Source: CAZOIA01 sp964579675
Lineage (GTDB): Bacteria; Planctomycetota; Phycisphaerae; UBA1845; PWPN01
Length of the DNA: 64,000 nucleotides
Reading direction: 5' to 3'
Assembly: GCA_964579675.1 (NCBI GenBank)
Contig: CAZOIA010000003.1
Location: 1 to 64,000, forward strand
In this document: in pieces, positions 16,366 to 25,203 of the stretch
Layout of the letters: each line of letters opens with the position of its first letter
Numbering within the stretch: position 1 is the stretch's first letter
Program-made: the position numbers and the translations under genes
The notes under the pieces: generated by a model
Database searches by the model: none
Seen by the model: the letters and a program-made list of their open reading frames with translations, nothing else
Told to the model about the DNA's origin: nothing

Positions 16366-19300
16366 ATGAGCATTCGAAATGGGTACTGCGCGGCGTTGGC
16401 GTTTACGTGGGCGTGCATTGTGCCGGCGTCGGGCGCGCTGGCGGCCTCGGGGGACGTGCCGGTCGCCCAGGGGCAGGATTGGCCGGTCAAGCCGCCGCTG
16501 CCGATCTGGCCCTCCGATCTCGAGACGATCACCGATCGCCGGCCCGTATTCCGGCTCAACGGACGGTTCCAGGCAACCCGATACCGCCTCGAACTGTCCC
16601 GCGATCCTGACTTCACCGACCCGATCACGATCACCCAGACACGCACCGCCGACAACGGCGGCATCATCACGCCGGTCGTGCTCGCACCGTACAACGGCAA
16701 TCCGCTGGCCGACGGGCAGTACTACTGGCGGGCGTTTTGCGGGAACGACGAGGGACTCTGGACGCCCGCGGCGAATTACCGGACCTTCTTCGTGGCCGAT
16801 GAAGACTACGACGAGATCGCTTCCCCATCAGAGCCGACCCATCCGCGCCTGCTGCTGACGGCCGAAGACCTCGCCGGGCTTCGGGCCCGCACCACCCGAT
16901 CGGATCATCTTCGCCGCGGCTGGCAGTACCAGGTCAACGCCGCCTTCAGTGCCCTCGATCTCGCCCCGCCTGACGAAGCCTACGCCAAGGCCGGCAAGGG
17001 CCAGCACGGCAGCTACAGCACCGCCGCCGGTTGGTACCACCGGCACCTGGAGAATGTCGCGTTCGTCGCCTTCGTCACCCGGAATCACCGGCTCGCGGAA
17101 AAGGGCGTCCAGATGCTGATGACCGCATGCAGCTACCAGCGCTGGCTCGGCCCGCTGTTCGATCGGCCGGAGCACTTCGACCCGCCGTGGAACTCCGCCC
17201 TCGAAACCGCGATGATGACCGAGGCGGTCGCCATCGGGTATGACCTTCTCTATCACCACCTGACGGATGCGCAGCGCGAAACCGTGCGCCAGGCACTGGC
17301 CGACAAGGGCATTCGGATGCTCGTGCACGATTGGGCGGATCCGGTCGGCTCGTCGCAGATCCCGCGCCATCAGCTCCCCACCGGGAACTGGGTGATGGTG
17401 TGCACCTGCTCGGCCGGGATCGGCGCGCTGGCGATCCTTGGGGAGCACCCGGATGCCGCCCGGTGGTCCCGGCTCGTACGCAATCGCACCCGGGCGTGGC
17501 TCAACGACCGCGGCGGAGACTGGTTCGTGGACAACCCCTACTCTCACCATCGCCCGGACCCGATCCCGGTCATCGGGCCTTCCGAGCCCAACTTCGGCAT
17601 CGACGGCGGCTACAAGGAAAGCATCGCCTACATGAACTACGCGATGCGGTACGTCTGCTTCTTCGCGGATGCCCTGCACGAGACCACGGGCGAGAGCCTG
17701 TTCGGGCACGTTCCCGACAAGCTCCTCGATCCGATGGCGTGGAGCATCATGGCTTATCCCATAGATGGCGGGCTGCGATCCGCCATCGTGGACTTCGGCG
17801 ACTGTGGAGCGGCCACCTCCTGGTATCACGACCTGCTCGCCGCCCTCGTCAAGAACCGCGGCGACCGCCGGGCAAGTTGGCTCTACCGGAGAACCGTTCC
17901 CGTTGCCATCACGCCTCGTTCGCTGTTGTGGTTTGACGATGCGGTAGTCGATTCGGGACCGGACACCGCGGTGCCGATGGGTGTCTTTCACGGCATCGGG
18001 CAGGTGATCATGCGGAGCGGCTTCTCACCCGAGACTCCGATGGCCGCGATCAAGTTTCGCCAGAACCGCGGTCATCTGGACATAGGAACCTTTTACCTCT
18101 TCGGGGCCGGCCATCCGACAATCATCGACTCCGGCGTGACGAGCTACGGCAGCCGGATCTACCGCGACTACAGCTCGAAATCGATCGCCCACAATCTGGT
18201 ATTAGTGGACGATCGAGCGCAGGTGCGGGCCAACGGTACGATGCTCGCGGCAGTGGGCACGTCGCGGATGACGGCCGCTTCAGGACAGCTCTCGCCCGCC
18301 TACCCCGAGGTACTGGAATCCTGGACTCGTGATCTGCTCATGCTGCCCGACGGAGTGACACTCGTGCACGACCGGCTGGAAGGCAAGGGCCCTCATCAGT
18401 TCGACCTGATACTGCATCCCCAGAATCCGTTCACACTCACCAGTCCGGGCGAGCTGGTCGTCGGGGAAAAGCCAGGCGAGACGTTCATCAGCGTCCACAG
18501 CGACGGTGCATTCACCGCGACCGAGCAGGACGGCTACTACGCAACGCTGCCACGAAAGTACGTTCGCTTCAATGCGGATGCGCCGGAGGAGGGCCGATCA
18601 TTCCTGACCCTCTGCCGGTGGCCCACGGGCCGACTTCAAAAGCCAATCTCCCCGGTGATCGAGCCCACCGGCCCCGGTCAATGGCGAATTGACGCGACCA
18701 GGGGATCATCACGATTGTCTGTTCGCACCGGCGAGGCCGGCGGGGCAAGTGACGACCGGCTTGTTTCCGACGCCCGGCTGGCGGCGGTATGGGACCCGAG
18801 ACAACGGACAAAGCATCCCCACGCGATCGTGCTCGCGGGCAAGCGGCTCAGTGTCGATGGACGGGAACGGCTGCACGCCACGGAACCGGTTAATGGGGCA
18901 ATCGAATTCGGTTTGCCGCTCAGGGCCCATTTCTGGGCAGCCAAGCCTGCCCGCGTCACGTTGGCGGTCGATGAGCAGGTACGCGACGTCTATCTCGACG
19001 GCTCGCCGATCACCGCCCGATGGCACCATGGGGCGGTGACCATCGACATCCCCGCCGGCGAGAGCAGGTTACTGGCCAGCGAGTTCGATCGTCCCTTCCG
19101 TCGGCTGCCGCCCCTCGCCGTGGCTGATCTGCCCCCGGTCACCGTACCCGATGAACCGGCTTACCAACCAGACGTCTACACCCGCGCCAGCACCAGTTGG
19201 ACCGACGGCATGGACGCCATCGACGGCGACCCCAACACCATGTGGATATCAATGCCCGGCGTGGACATGCCGCAGTGGCTCGAGGTGCGCCTTCCCAGGC

Positions 19301-19581
19301 CCGAGTCAATGACCCGAATGGAGATCGGTACCGGCCTGCCCTGCGCGGGCCGGCTTGAAACGTGGAATCCCGCAACCCAATCCTTCAAGCTCATCGACCA
19401 CTTCGAGACGAGCCCCGACGAACCCTCTTGCACCATCCAGTTTGATTCCGTCACCGCGAGCCGGATCCGCGCGGTCATCGAGCGCATCCACCCGTCGAAC
19501 AACGTGGCAACGATTCATTCGCTAAGCTGGATTGCCCCGGGTTCGCAGCAGGCGCGCCCTACTTCATATCGATGCCCTTGA
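16366..19581 (+). CDS. secreted heparinase II/III-type polysaccharide lyase with discoidin domain
   Basis: A 1071-residue exported protein. A Sec signal (residues 1-27, ending SGALA) is followed by a DUF4962-like beta domain (about 40-145), an alpha/alpha toroid (about 155-530, with HLENVAFVAFVTRNHRL and QLPTGNWVMVCTCSAG) and the heparinase II/III beta-sandwich (about 545-850, GHLDIGTFYLFGAGHPTIIDS and SIAHNLVLVDD). The C-terminal roughly 140 residues look like an F5/8 type C carbohydrate-binding domain (DAIDGDPNTMW, PQWLEVRLPRP). It likely cuts acidic glycans outside the cytoplasm; the substrate is not predictable. The ATG at 16366 has GAGGGAG 6 bases upstream. It overlaps the convergent pilT-like gene by 23 bases. 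Confidence 0.87.
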   Translation: MSIRNGYCAALAFTWACIVPASGALAASGDVPVAQGQDWPVKPPLPIWPSDLETITDRRPVFRLNGRFQATRYRLELSRDPDFTDPITITQTRTADNGGIITPVVLAPYNGNPLADGQYYWRAFCGNDEGLWTPAANYRTFFVADEDYDEIASPSEPTHPRLLLTAEDLAGLRARTTRSDHLRRGWQYQVNAAFSALDLAPPDEAYAKAGKGQHGSYSTAAGWYHRHLENVAFVAFVTRNHRLAEKGVQMLMTACSYQRWLGPLFDRPEHFDPPWNSALETAMMTEAVAIGYDLLYHHLTDAQRETVRQALADKGIRMLVHDWADPVGSSQIPRHQLPTGNWVMVCTCSAGIGALAILGEHPDAARWSRLVRNRTRAWLNDRGGDWFVDNPYSHHRPDPIPVIGPSEPNFGIDGGYKESIAYMNYAMRYVCFFADALHETTGESLFGHVPDKLLDPMAWSIMAYPIDGGLRSAIVDFGDCGAATSWYHDLLAALVKNRGDRRASWLYRRTVPVAITPRSLLWFDDAVVDSGPDTAVPMGVFHGIGQVIMRSGFSPETPMAAIKFRQNRGHLDIGTFYLFGAGHPTIIDSGVTSYGSRIYRDYSSKSIAHNLVLVDDRAQVRANGTMLAAVGTSRMTAASGQLSPAYPEVLESWTRDLLMLPDGVTLVHDRLEGKGPHQFDLILHPQNPFTLTSPGELVVGEKPGETFISVHSDGAFTATEQDGYYATLPRKYVRFNADAPEEGRSFLTLCRWPTGRLQKPISPVIEPTGPGQWRIDATRGSSRLSVRTGEAGGASDDRLVSDARLAAVWDPRQRTKHPHAIVLAGKRLSVDGRERLHATEPVNGAIEFGLPLRAHFWAAKPARVTLAVDEQVRDVYLDGSPITARWHHGAVTIDIPAGESRLLASEFDRPFRRLPPLAVADLPPVTVPDEPAYQPDVYTRASTSWTDGMDAIDGDPNTMWISMPGVDMPQWLEVRLPRPESMTRMEIGTGLPCAGRLETWNPATQSFKLIDHFETSPDEPSCTIQFDSVTASRIRAVIERIHPSNNVATIHSLSWIAPGSQQARPTSYRCP

Positions 19582-20863
19582 GCCGGGCTTTAAGCTTCTC
19601 GGCCCTGTCGCCCGCATTCTCGAGGGCGACGCGATAGTCGACCCATTCCTCGGTGACCAGCTTGTGTAGCGAATCGACGTAAGTTATGCAGCCGATTTCT
19701 TTCATGGCTGGCTTTTCCATCTCGGCGATGGCCTCGGTGTACCTCGTCTCGCGGATGTACCGCCGGGTGAGTGGATTAGGGATGAAGATTTCGTAGGCGG
19801 GTACCACGTCGACATCAGGCTTGAGACAGGGCAGGAGTCGTTGGTTGATCATGGCAGCCATGTTGTCGGCGAGGGTTCCCAGGATTCTCTGTTGCTCGAT
19901 TTTGTCGTAGTAGGCGAGTATCCGGTCGAACCCCTGGCCAACCCCCTCGCAGTGCAGGGTGCCGAAGATCAGGTGGCCCGCCTGGGCCGTCTTGAGCGCC
20001 GCTTCGAGCGAGCCCCGGTCACGCATTTCACCCGCCAGCCCGGCATCGGGGTCCATGCGGACCAGGTTCCTCAGCGCGACGTCCTCGTTGGGGATGCCGT
20101 CCTCACCGATCTCGATCTGCACCACGATCGACTTCTTCGGTGTGTACACGTACTCGATCGGGTCCTCGATGGTGACGATCTTGCGGTGAAAGTTCTTGTT
20201 GACGTGATCGAGCATGGCCGCGATCGAGGTCGTCTTACCGCTGCCCGTCGCGCCGGACATGATCACGAAGCCGTGTGCGTGCTCCGCGATCTCCAGATAG
20301 TCCTCGGGAAGGTGGTATTCTCCGAAGTCCTTGATTTCCTCAAACCGGCGGATCGAGACGCTTCGGCCGATGAACGACTCGACGATGTTCACCCGGAATC
20401 GCGTCTTGCCCAGGTGGTAGGACAGGTCGATGCAGTGGTTTCGCTCGAAGCGCGCTTGCTGTTGCTTGGTCATCAGGGCGTTCGAGAGATGGATCACGTC
20501 CTGCTGGGAGAGGGTCTCGCTGGCCACGCTGCGAATCACGCGCTCGATGCGGTAATCGGGCGGGCGCCCGGGGTTGACGTGGAGGTCGGTGGCTTTGGCG
20601 TGTCCTTGGGCCCCGTTGCCGGGCGACTCCGACTGGGCCATCGCCCGAAGGAGACGCTCGACGATGTTCTTGGCGTTGTGCTCGTTGATACGGAAGTCAA
20701 CGTGATCGCCGGCCGGCCCGTGGTCCGGGGCGGCCGCGGAGCCGTCGGCGGCAGGCCGGTCTGCCGGGGAAGAGGTCTTCCCCGCAGGAATACCCGGATT
20801 CGCCCGGGCCTCGCGCCGCTGGGCCGGCTCAACCGCTTCACCAGGGGGTCGGGGGGCCGTCAT
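19559..20863 (-). CDS. PilT-like type IV pilus retraction ATPase, diverged
   Basis: A 434-residue secretion ATPase. The first roughly 85 residues are a Pro/Ala-rich extension absent from typical PilT (about 345 aa). The N-terminal domain and core follow: Walker A is GATGSGKTTS and the Asp box is RKIVTIEDPIEYVY. The Walker B region reads RMDPDAGLAGEMRD where PilT has a hydrophobic DPDxILxGEMRD, and the His box reads FGTLHCEG instead of GTLHT. The AIRNLL-type C-terminal motif is not obvious. It may be a PilT paralogue (PilU-like) with altered activity. The minus-strand promoter at 20922-20950 is well placed. Confidence 0.85.
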   Translation of the reverse strand: MTAPRPPGEAVEPAQRREARANPGIPAGKTSSPADRPAADGSAAAPDHGPAGDHVDFRINEHNAKNIVERLLRAMAQSESPGNGAQGHAKATDLHVNPGRPPDYRIERVIRSVASETLSQQDVIHLSNALMTKQQQARFERNHCIDLSYHLGKTRFRVNIVESFIGRSVSIRRFEEIKDFGEYHLPEDYLEIAEHAHGFVIMSGATGSGKTTSIAAMLDHVNKNFHRKIVTIEDPIEYVYTPKKSIVVQIEIGEDGIPNEDVALRNLVRMDPDAGLAGEMRDRGSLEAALKTAQAGHLIFGTLHCEGVGQGFDRILAYYDKIEQQRILGTLADNMAAMINQRLLPCLKPDVDVVPAYEIFIPNPLTRRYIRETRYTEAIAEMEKPAMKEIGCITYVDSLHKLVTEEWVDYRVALENAGDRAEKLKARLKGIDMK

Positions 20864-20921
20864 CGCAACACCTCACTCGAACGCCACATCTTCGCGAATA
20901 CAAATCCCGTTTCCTGGGTCT

Positions 20922-20950
20922 ATTCTACTCAAACTCACCGCTCTCGACAA
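20922..20950 (-). promoter_or_regulatory. promoter for pilT-like gene
   Basis: On the minus strand TTGTCG (20950-20945) and TAGAAT (20927-20922) are 17 bases apart. Transcription would start near 20915, about 50 bases before the ATG at 20863. It is back to back with the trxB promoter. Confidence 0.55.
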
Positions 20951-21032
20951 CAACGAGCCGCGGACTTCAAACTGACCGGTTTTTATTGCCCGGGTAATCG
21001 TAATTCCAAAGAGCCGCCGGCTCTTGCTTCCG

Positions 21033-21061
21033 TGGACAGGGACTGCCGCGGGTTCTACAAT
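21033..21061 (+). promoter_or_regulatory. promoter for trxB
   Basis: TGGACA (21033-21038), a 17-base spacer and TACAAT (21056-21061) are a good sigma-70 match. Transcription from about 21068 leaves a leader of about 46 bases containing GGAGGA before the GTG at 21114. Confidence 0.55.
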
Positions 21062-21113
21062 CGCCCGTACACCACGATAGGAGAACCAGGGTCGCCAGGA
21101 ACGGAGGATTACC

Positions 21114-22139
21114 GTGGCTGAGAAAGTCATCATCATCGGTTCCGGCCCCGCCGGGTGGACGGCGGCCATCTATGCTGCCCGGGCGAACCTCCAGCCGCTG
21201 GTGTTCGCCGGGCGGCCCAAGCAGGTCCCCGCGACGATCCTACCCGGTGGGCAACTGATGCTCACCGCCGACGTCGAGAACTATCCCGGCTTCCCTGAGG
21301 GCGTCGCCGGACCTAGGATGATGGCCTGGTTCGAGCAACAGGCAGTCCGATTCGGCGCGCGAATCCAAACCGACGAGGGCCAGAACCCTGACGTCTCCGA
21401 TCCCGAAGACGGGCATTGTTACAAGTACCATGATTGCAGGAAGGTTGACCTGTCCGGCCAGCCGTTCAAGGTCTGGGGCGAGGACGACACGCCGATCGAG
21501 ACCCACAGCCTCATCATCGCTACCGGTGCGACGGCCAACTGGCTCGGCCTCGAGAGCGAGCAGCGGCTCGCCCGGAGCGGTGGCGGCGTCAGCGCCTGCG
21601 CGATCTGCGACGGGGCTCTGCCCATCTTCCGCGACCGGGAGTTGGCGGTGGTCGGCGGGGGCGACTCAGCGGTGGAGGAAGCCACCTACCTCACAAAGTT
21701 CGCTCGCAAGGTCTATATGATTCACCGCCGCGACGAGCTCCGGGCCAGCAGGATCATGCAGAAACGAGCGCTTGACAACCCGAAGATCGAGATTCTCTGG
21801 AACAGGATCGTGATCGATGTGCTCGGCGACGAGAAGATCAGCGGCGTTCGGCTCAAGGACACCAAGACCGGCGATGAGAGCGACCTGCCCGTGGCCGGTC
21901 TGTTCCTGGCCGTCGGCCACACGCCCGCGACCGCGTTCCTGGAGGGTCAGCTCGCGCTGGACGACAAGGGCTACATCAAGCTCGAAGATCCCTACCGCTG
22001 CACCACCACCGTCGAGGGCGTCTTTGCCGCCGGTGACTGCGTGGACCACGTCTACCGCCAGGCGGTCACCGCCGCCGCCATGGGCTGCAAGGCCGCCATC
22101 GACGCCGAACGCTGGCTGGCCCGGCAGGGGATCACTTAG
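21114..22139 (+). CDS. trxB: thioredoxin-disulfide reductase
   Basis: A 341-residue FAD/NADPH enzyme that reduces thioredoxin. The FAD-binding N-terminus is VIIIGSGPAGWTAAIYAARA, the redox pair is CAICDG, the NADPH motif is VVGGGDSAVEEA, and the C-terminal FAD motif is GVFAAGDCVD. A short acidic insert (about residues 85-110) is slightly longer than in E. coli (321 aa). The GTG at 21114 is supported by GGAGGA 5 bases upstream and the promoter above. It likely supplies reducing power for ribonucleotide reduction and redox repair. Confidence 0.95.
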   Translation: MAEKVIIIGSGPAGWTAAIYAARANLQPLVFAGRPKQVPATILPGGQLMLTADVENYPGFPEGVAGPRMMAWFEQQAVRFGARIQTDEGQNPDVSDPEDGHCYKYHDCRKVDLSGQPFKVWGEDDTPIETHSLIIATGATANWLGLESEQRLARSGGGVSACAICDGALPIFRDRELAVVGGGDSAVEEATYLTKFARKVYMIHRRDELRASRIMQKRALDNPKIEILWNRIVIDVLGDEKISGVRLKDTKTGDESDLPVAGLFLAVGHTPATAFLEGQLALDDKGYIKLEDPYRCTTTVEGVFAAGDCVDHVYRQAVTAAAMGCKAAIDAERWLARQGIT

Positions 22140-22154
22140 AGAGGCTATCAGCCG

Positions 22155-22349
22155 TCAGCAGCGAGACGGGCGGTCCTCCGCCCGGATAGGAGCCCGGCCC
22201 GGGGACGAGCCGACTCGCGAATCCGCGCACCAGCCGCGAGCAAGCGGAACGTCTATGACATGATCCGTCGGCGGCGCCAGGATGACGTCCGACACCGTCT
22301 GGGCGTTGCCCTCCGGTCCAGGGCTGCCCTGCAAAACCAATATCCTCAT
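22155..22349 (-). pseudogene. remnant of an NADPH-dependent FMN reductase-like flavoprotein
   Basis: From ATG 22349 the minus strand encodes MRILVLQGSPGPEGNAQT, the phosphate-binding start of flavodoxin-like FMN reductases (GSPxxxGN). Homology lasts about 36 residues and then turns into unrelated Arg/Ser-rich sequence, ending at residue 64, whereas the family needs about 180 residues. A GGGGGAG site precedes the ATG, and the gene begins directly after the purF stop, so it was probably the second gene of a purF operon that lost its 3' part. Confidence 0.6.
22167..22184. terminator. hairpin between trxB and the purF-side remnant
   Basis: CGGGCGG (22167-22173), loop TCCT and CCGCCCG (22178-22184) form a perfect 7-bp GC stem 27 bases after the trxB stop. 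No T-run follows, so it may be a weak terminator or another palindromic repeat. Confidence 0.35.
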
Positions 22350-22365
22350 GACTCCCCCCTTGGCC

Positions 22366-23790
22366 TCACTCAAACATCTTCAACTGGTACCGCTCGAGGC
22401 CCAACTTGCTGACCGGGTGGTTCACCTCCATGGGATACTTGCCCGAGAAGCAGGCGGTGCAGTAGTGGCGGTCCGGATGCTTCACACAGCTCAGCATGCC
22501 GTCCAGCGACAGGTAGTGCAGCGAGTCCACCTCCAGGTAATTGCGGATCTCCTCGACGCTGCGCCGGCTGGCGATCAGCTCCTCGGGGGTGGGGAAATCG
22601 ATCCCGAAGTAGCACGGGTGGCGAATGGGCGGGCTGGCCACGCGGAGGTGGATCTCCTTGGCCCCCGCCTTGCGCAAGGCGCCGATCTTGCCGCGGGTCG
22701 TCGTGCCGCGGACAACTGAATCCTCGACGACGATCAGTCGCCGGTCCTTCACGCTATCCTTGATGACGCTGAGCTTCATCTTGACGACCATGTCACGCTG
22801 GCCCTGCTCAGGCATGATGAAGGATCGGCCAACGTAGTGACTGGTCGTAAAGCCCCGCTCGTAGGGGATCCCGCTGACCTGGGCGTAGCCGAGGGCGGCG
22901 CAACGGGCACAGTTCGGAATCGGAATGACCGCGTCCGCCTCCACCGGCGCCTCGCGGGCGAGCTGGGCGCCCATGGCCCGGCGAACCCGGTGAACGTTCT
23001 CGCCGAAAACGTCGCTGGCGGGGTTCGCGAAGTAAACCTGCTCGAAAATACAATACGCCGGCCGGTAAGTCCCCTCCGGGACAATCCACTGGCTTCGCAG
23101 GCCGCCGTCGGTGATGGTGACGACTTCGCCGGGCAGGACCTCTCGCACGAACTCGGCATCAACTATGTCCAGCGCGCAGGTCTCGCTCGCCACCACGATC
23201 GCCCCGCCCGCCACCCGCCCCAGCACCAGCGGTCGCAAGCCGAATGGGTCGCGGGCCGCGATCATCCGGTCCCCAAACAGCAGAAGCAGCGCGTACGCAC
23301 CCTGCAGATGACTCAATACATGGGGGACGTCGTTGTCCTTATCGAGGTGGCCCGGCTTGGCCAGCAGGTGGACGATCACTTCCGTATCGCTGGTCGTGTT
23401 GAAAATCGCCCCGTGCTCCTCGTACTCGTTCCGCAGCAGACGGGCGTTGATCAGGTTCCCGTTGTGGGCGACGGCCACCTGGCCCCGCGAGTAGTTGACC
23501 ACCAGCGGCTGGGTGTTTACGTCATGGCAGGATCCGGTGGTTGAATAGCGTACGTGGCCAATGGCGATCGGGTTGCGCAGCTCCTCCAGGATCCGCCGGT
23601 TGAAGACCTCGGTCACCAGGCCCATGCCCGCCCGGCGACAGATGGGCCCGTCGTTCCGGCTGCAGATGCCGGCCGACTCCTGACCCCGGTGCTGTTGAGC
23701 ATAGAGCCCGAGATACGTCAGGTGGACTGCGTCCGGGTGCCCGTACACCCCGAACAGCCCGCAATGATGCTTGACCGATGGGGATACCAC
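22366..23790 (-). CDS. purF: amidophosphoribosyltransferase
   Basis: A 474-residue enzyme of the first purine step (PRPP plus glutamine to phosphoribosylamine). A 9-residue propeptide precedes the catalytic Cys (CGLFGVYGH). The Ntn glutaminase domain has HNGNLINA and GHVRYSTTG. The PRPP domain has VVEDSVVRGTTTRGK. Cys residues in CIFEQVYFANP, HPCYFGIDFPT and CTACFSG match the Fe-S-cluster type of the enzyme. One oddity is the segment IPIPNCARCAALGYAQ, where the family normally has a PDSG motif. The ATG at 23790 opens the conserved propeptide. A flavoprotein remnant follows it. Confidence 0.93.
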   Translation of the reverse strand: MVSPSVKHHCGLFGVYGHPDAVHLTYLGLYAQQHRGQESAGICSRNDGPICRRAGMGLVTEVFNRRILEELRNPIAIGHVRYSTTGSCHDVNTQPLVVNYSRGQVAVAHNGNLINARLLRNEYEEHGAIFNTTSDTEVIVHLLAKPGHLDKDNDVPHVLSHLQGAYALLLLFGDRMIAARDPFGLRPLVLGRVAGGAIVVASETCALDIVDAEFVREVLPGEVVTITDGGLRSQWIVPEGTYRPAYCIFEQVYFANPASDVFGENVHRVRRAMGAQLAREAPVEADAVIPIPNCARCAALGYAQVSGIPYERGFTTSHYVGRSFIMPEQGQRDMVVKMKLSVIKDSVKDRRLIVVEDSVVRGTTTRGKIGALRKAGAKEIHLRVASPPIRHPCYFGIDFPTPEELIASRRSVEEIRNYLEVDSLHYLSLDGMLSCVKHPDRHYCTACFSGKYPMEVNHPVSKLGLERYQLKMFE

Positions 23791-23928
23791 GCCGACGAAA
23801 ACCCCTTCGCCTAAAAGGCATCCGACGCTAAAAGCTCAACCTAGCCGCCCGCGGTGGACAAGTCAAGCGTGGCCGGTTCAAATGCCGCTTGCCCGTCCGG
23901 CTGACACCGCCTCGGGAGCTTGGATCGC

Positions 23929-24852
23929 ATGACAGACGCGCCGGGACCCATCGCCGTTGTCGGCAGCATCAATATGGACCTGGTGGTGCGCACTGCTCAC
24001 GTTCCGGCTCCGGGCGAGACGGTGCTGGGCCGCGACTTCTCAGAGATACCCGGCGGCAAGGGGGCGAACCAGGCGGTCGCGGTCGCCCGGCTCGGGGCGC
24101 GGGCCATCATGGTGGGACGGGTGGGCAACGACGACCTGGGCCGGCGGCTCATCGCCGGCTTGAAGGCCGACGGCGTGGACTGCACCCACGTCCTCACGAC
24201 ACCGGGCGTCGCGAGCGGCATTGCCATGATCGTCGTCGCCGGCAGCGGCGAGAATGCCATCACCGTGGCCAGCGGGGCGAACTTCCGGGTCACCCCGGCC
24301 GACGTGGACGCGGCGGAATCCGTCCTGCGATCCGCCCGGGTATGCCTGCTCCAGTTGGAACTGCCGGTCGAGACGGTCGTTCACGCAATCGAGCTCTGCC
24401 GGCAGGTCGGCGTGGAAACGATCCTCGATACCGCGCCGGCACCGGCCTCGGAGGTGCCGGACGACCTCTTCCACGCCGATATCGTCACCCCCAACGAGAG
24501 CGAGGCCGCCCGGCTAACTCACCTGCCGGCCGCGAGCGAGCCACAAGTTATTGCCGCGGCTCTCCACGCCTGGGGCTGTGAGTCGCTGGTCCTCAAGCTG
24601 GGTGAGCGGGGTGCTTACGTGTCATCGCCGGATGGGGAATTCGCCGTACCCGGGTTCATGGTGGATACCGTCGATACGACGGCGGCCGGAGACGCCTTCA
24701 CCGGTGCCCTGGCCGTCGCCCGTGCCCGCGGCTCGGCGCTATTGGAAGCCACCCGTCTTGCCAACCGCGCGGGCGCCCTGGCTTGCACAAGATGGGGTGC
24801 TCAGCCTTCCATGCCAACCGGTGATCAGCTCAATGCCCTGATCTCGCGGTAA
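23929..24852 (+). CDS. rbsK: ribokinase (PfkB family)
   Basis: A 307-residue sugar kinase that phosphorylates ribose or a related sugar at O5. Signature 1 is GGKGANQAVAVARLGA, the substrate-binding start is VVGSINMDLVV, and signature 2 with the catalytic Asp is DTTAAGDAFTGALA. NESEAARL and VLKLGERGAY are typical ribokinase segments. ATG 23929 is preferred to TTG 23920 because GGGAG lies 10 bases upstream of the ATG. It stands alone, not with a ribose transporter, so the substrate could be another nucleoside-derived sugar. Confidence 0.85.
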   Translation: MTDAPGPIAVVGSINMDLVVRTAHVPAPGETVLGRDFSEIPGGKGANQAVAVARLGARAIMVGRVGNDDLGRRLIAGLKADGVDCTHVLTTPGVASGIAMIVVAGSGENAITVASGANFRVTPADVDAAESVLRSARVCLLQLELPVETVVHAIELCRQVGVETILDTAPAPASEVPDDLFHADIVTPNESEAARLTHLPAASEPQVIAAALHAWGCESLVLKLGERGAYVSSPDGEFAVPGFMVDTVDTTAAGDAFTGALAVARARGSALLEATRLANRAGALACTRWGAQPSMPTGDQLNALISR

Positions 24853-25203
24853 CAGGCCTCGCCGCGAGTCACGCCGGGGCGGCCGCCGGTCGACTTTCCG
24901 GACTTTGGGGCCTATCATTATACGAGCAACAGATCACAGAACGGACCACCTTCAACGCGGGCGTCTGCGGATCCCCTTCTCCGTTTCATCTGCTGATCCC
25001 GCCGCGTCGGTTGGCTCTCCCACCGTTCATGGGCTGCTTTGAGACTCTTTTGACGGTTTTGCGAAACTGGACGCCTGTATCAGCCGAAGTAGCTCGGGTG
25101 GAAGTGGCACCCGCAACGGCAATCCGCCTTAGCGACACGTTGGTCTGGTAACAGCGCATCGCGGTGCCAGGAGGCCGGCTTCACCACTGCGGGAACAGAC
25201 CCG
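24853..25203. other. 351-base gap without a gene
   Basis: Both strands are broken by stops and show no recognisable coding sequence. An AT-rich patch (CATTATACG near 24916) contains a TATAAT on the minus strand, and TTGACG at 25050 lies 20 bases from TGTATC; neither makes a convincing promoter. The gap probably carries the control region of the HTH-REC gene. Confidence 0.5.

Noticed and set aside
23851..23910. tRNA-like GGTTCAAATGCC sequence
   Set aside because: No acceptor, anticodon or D-arm stems can be drawn around it.
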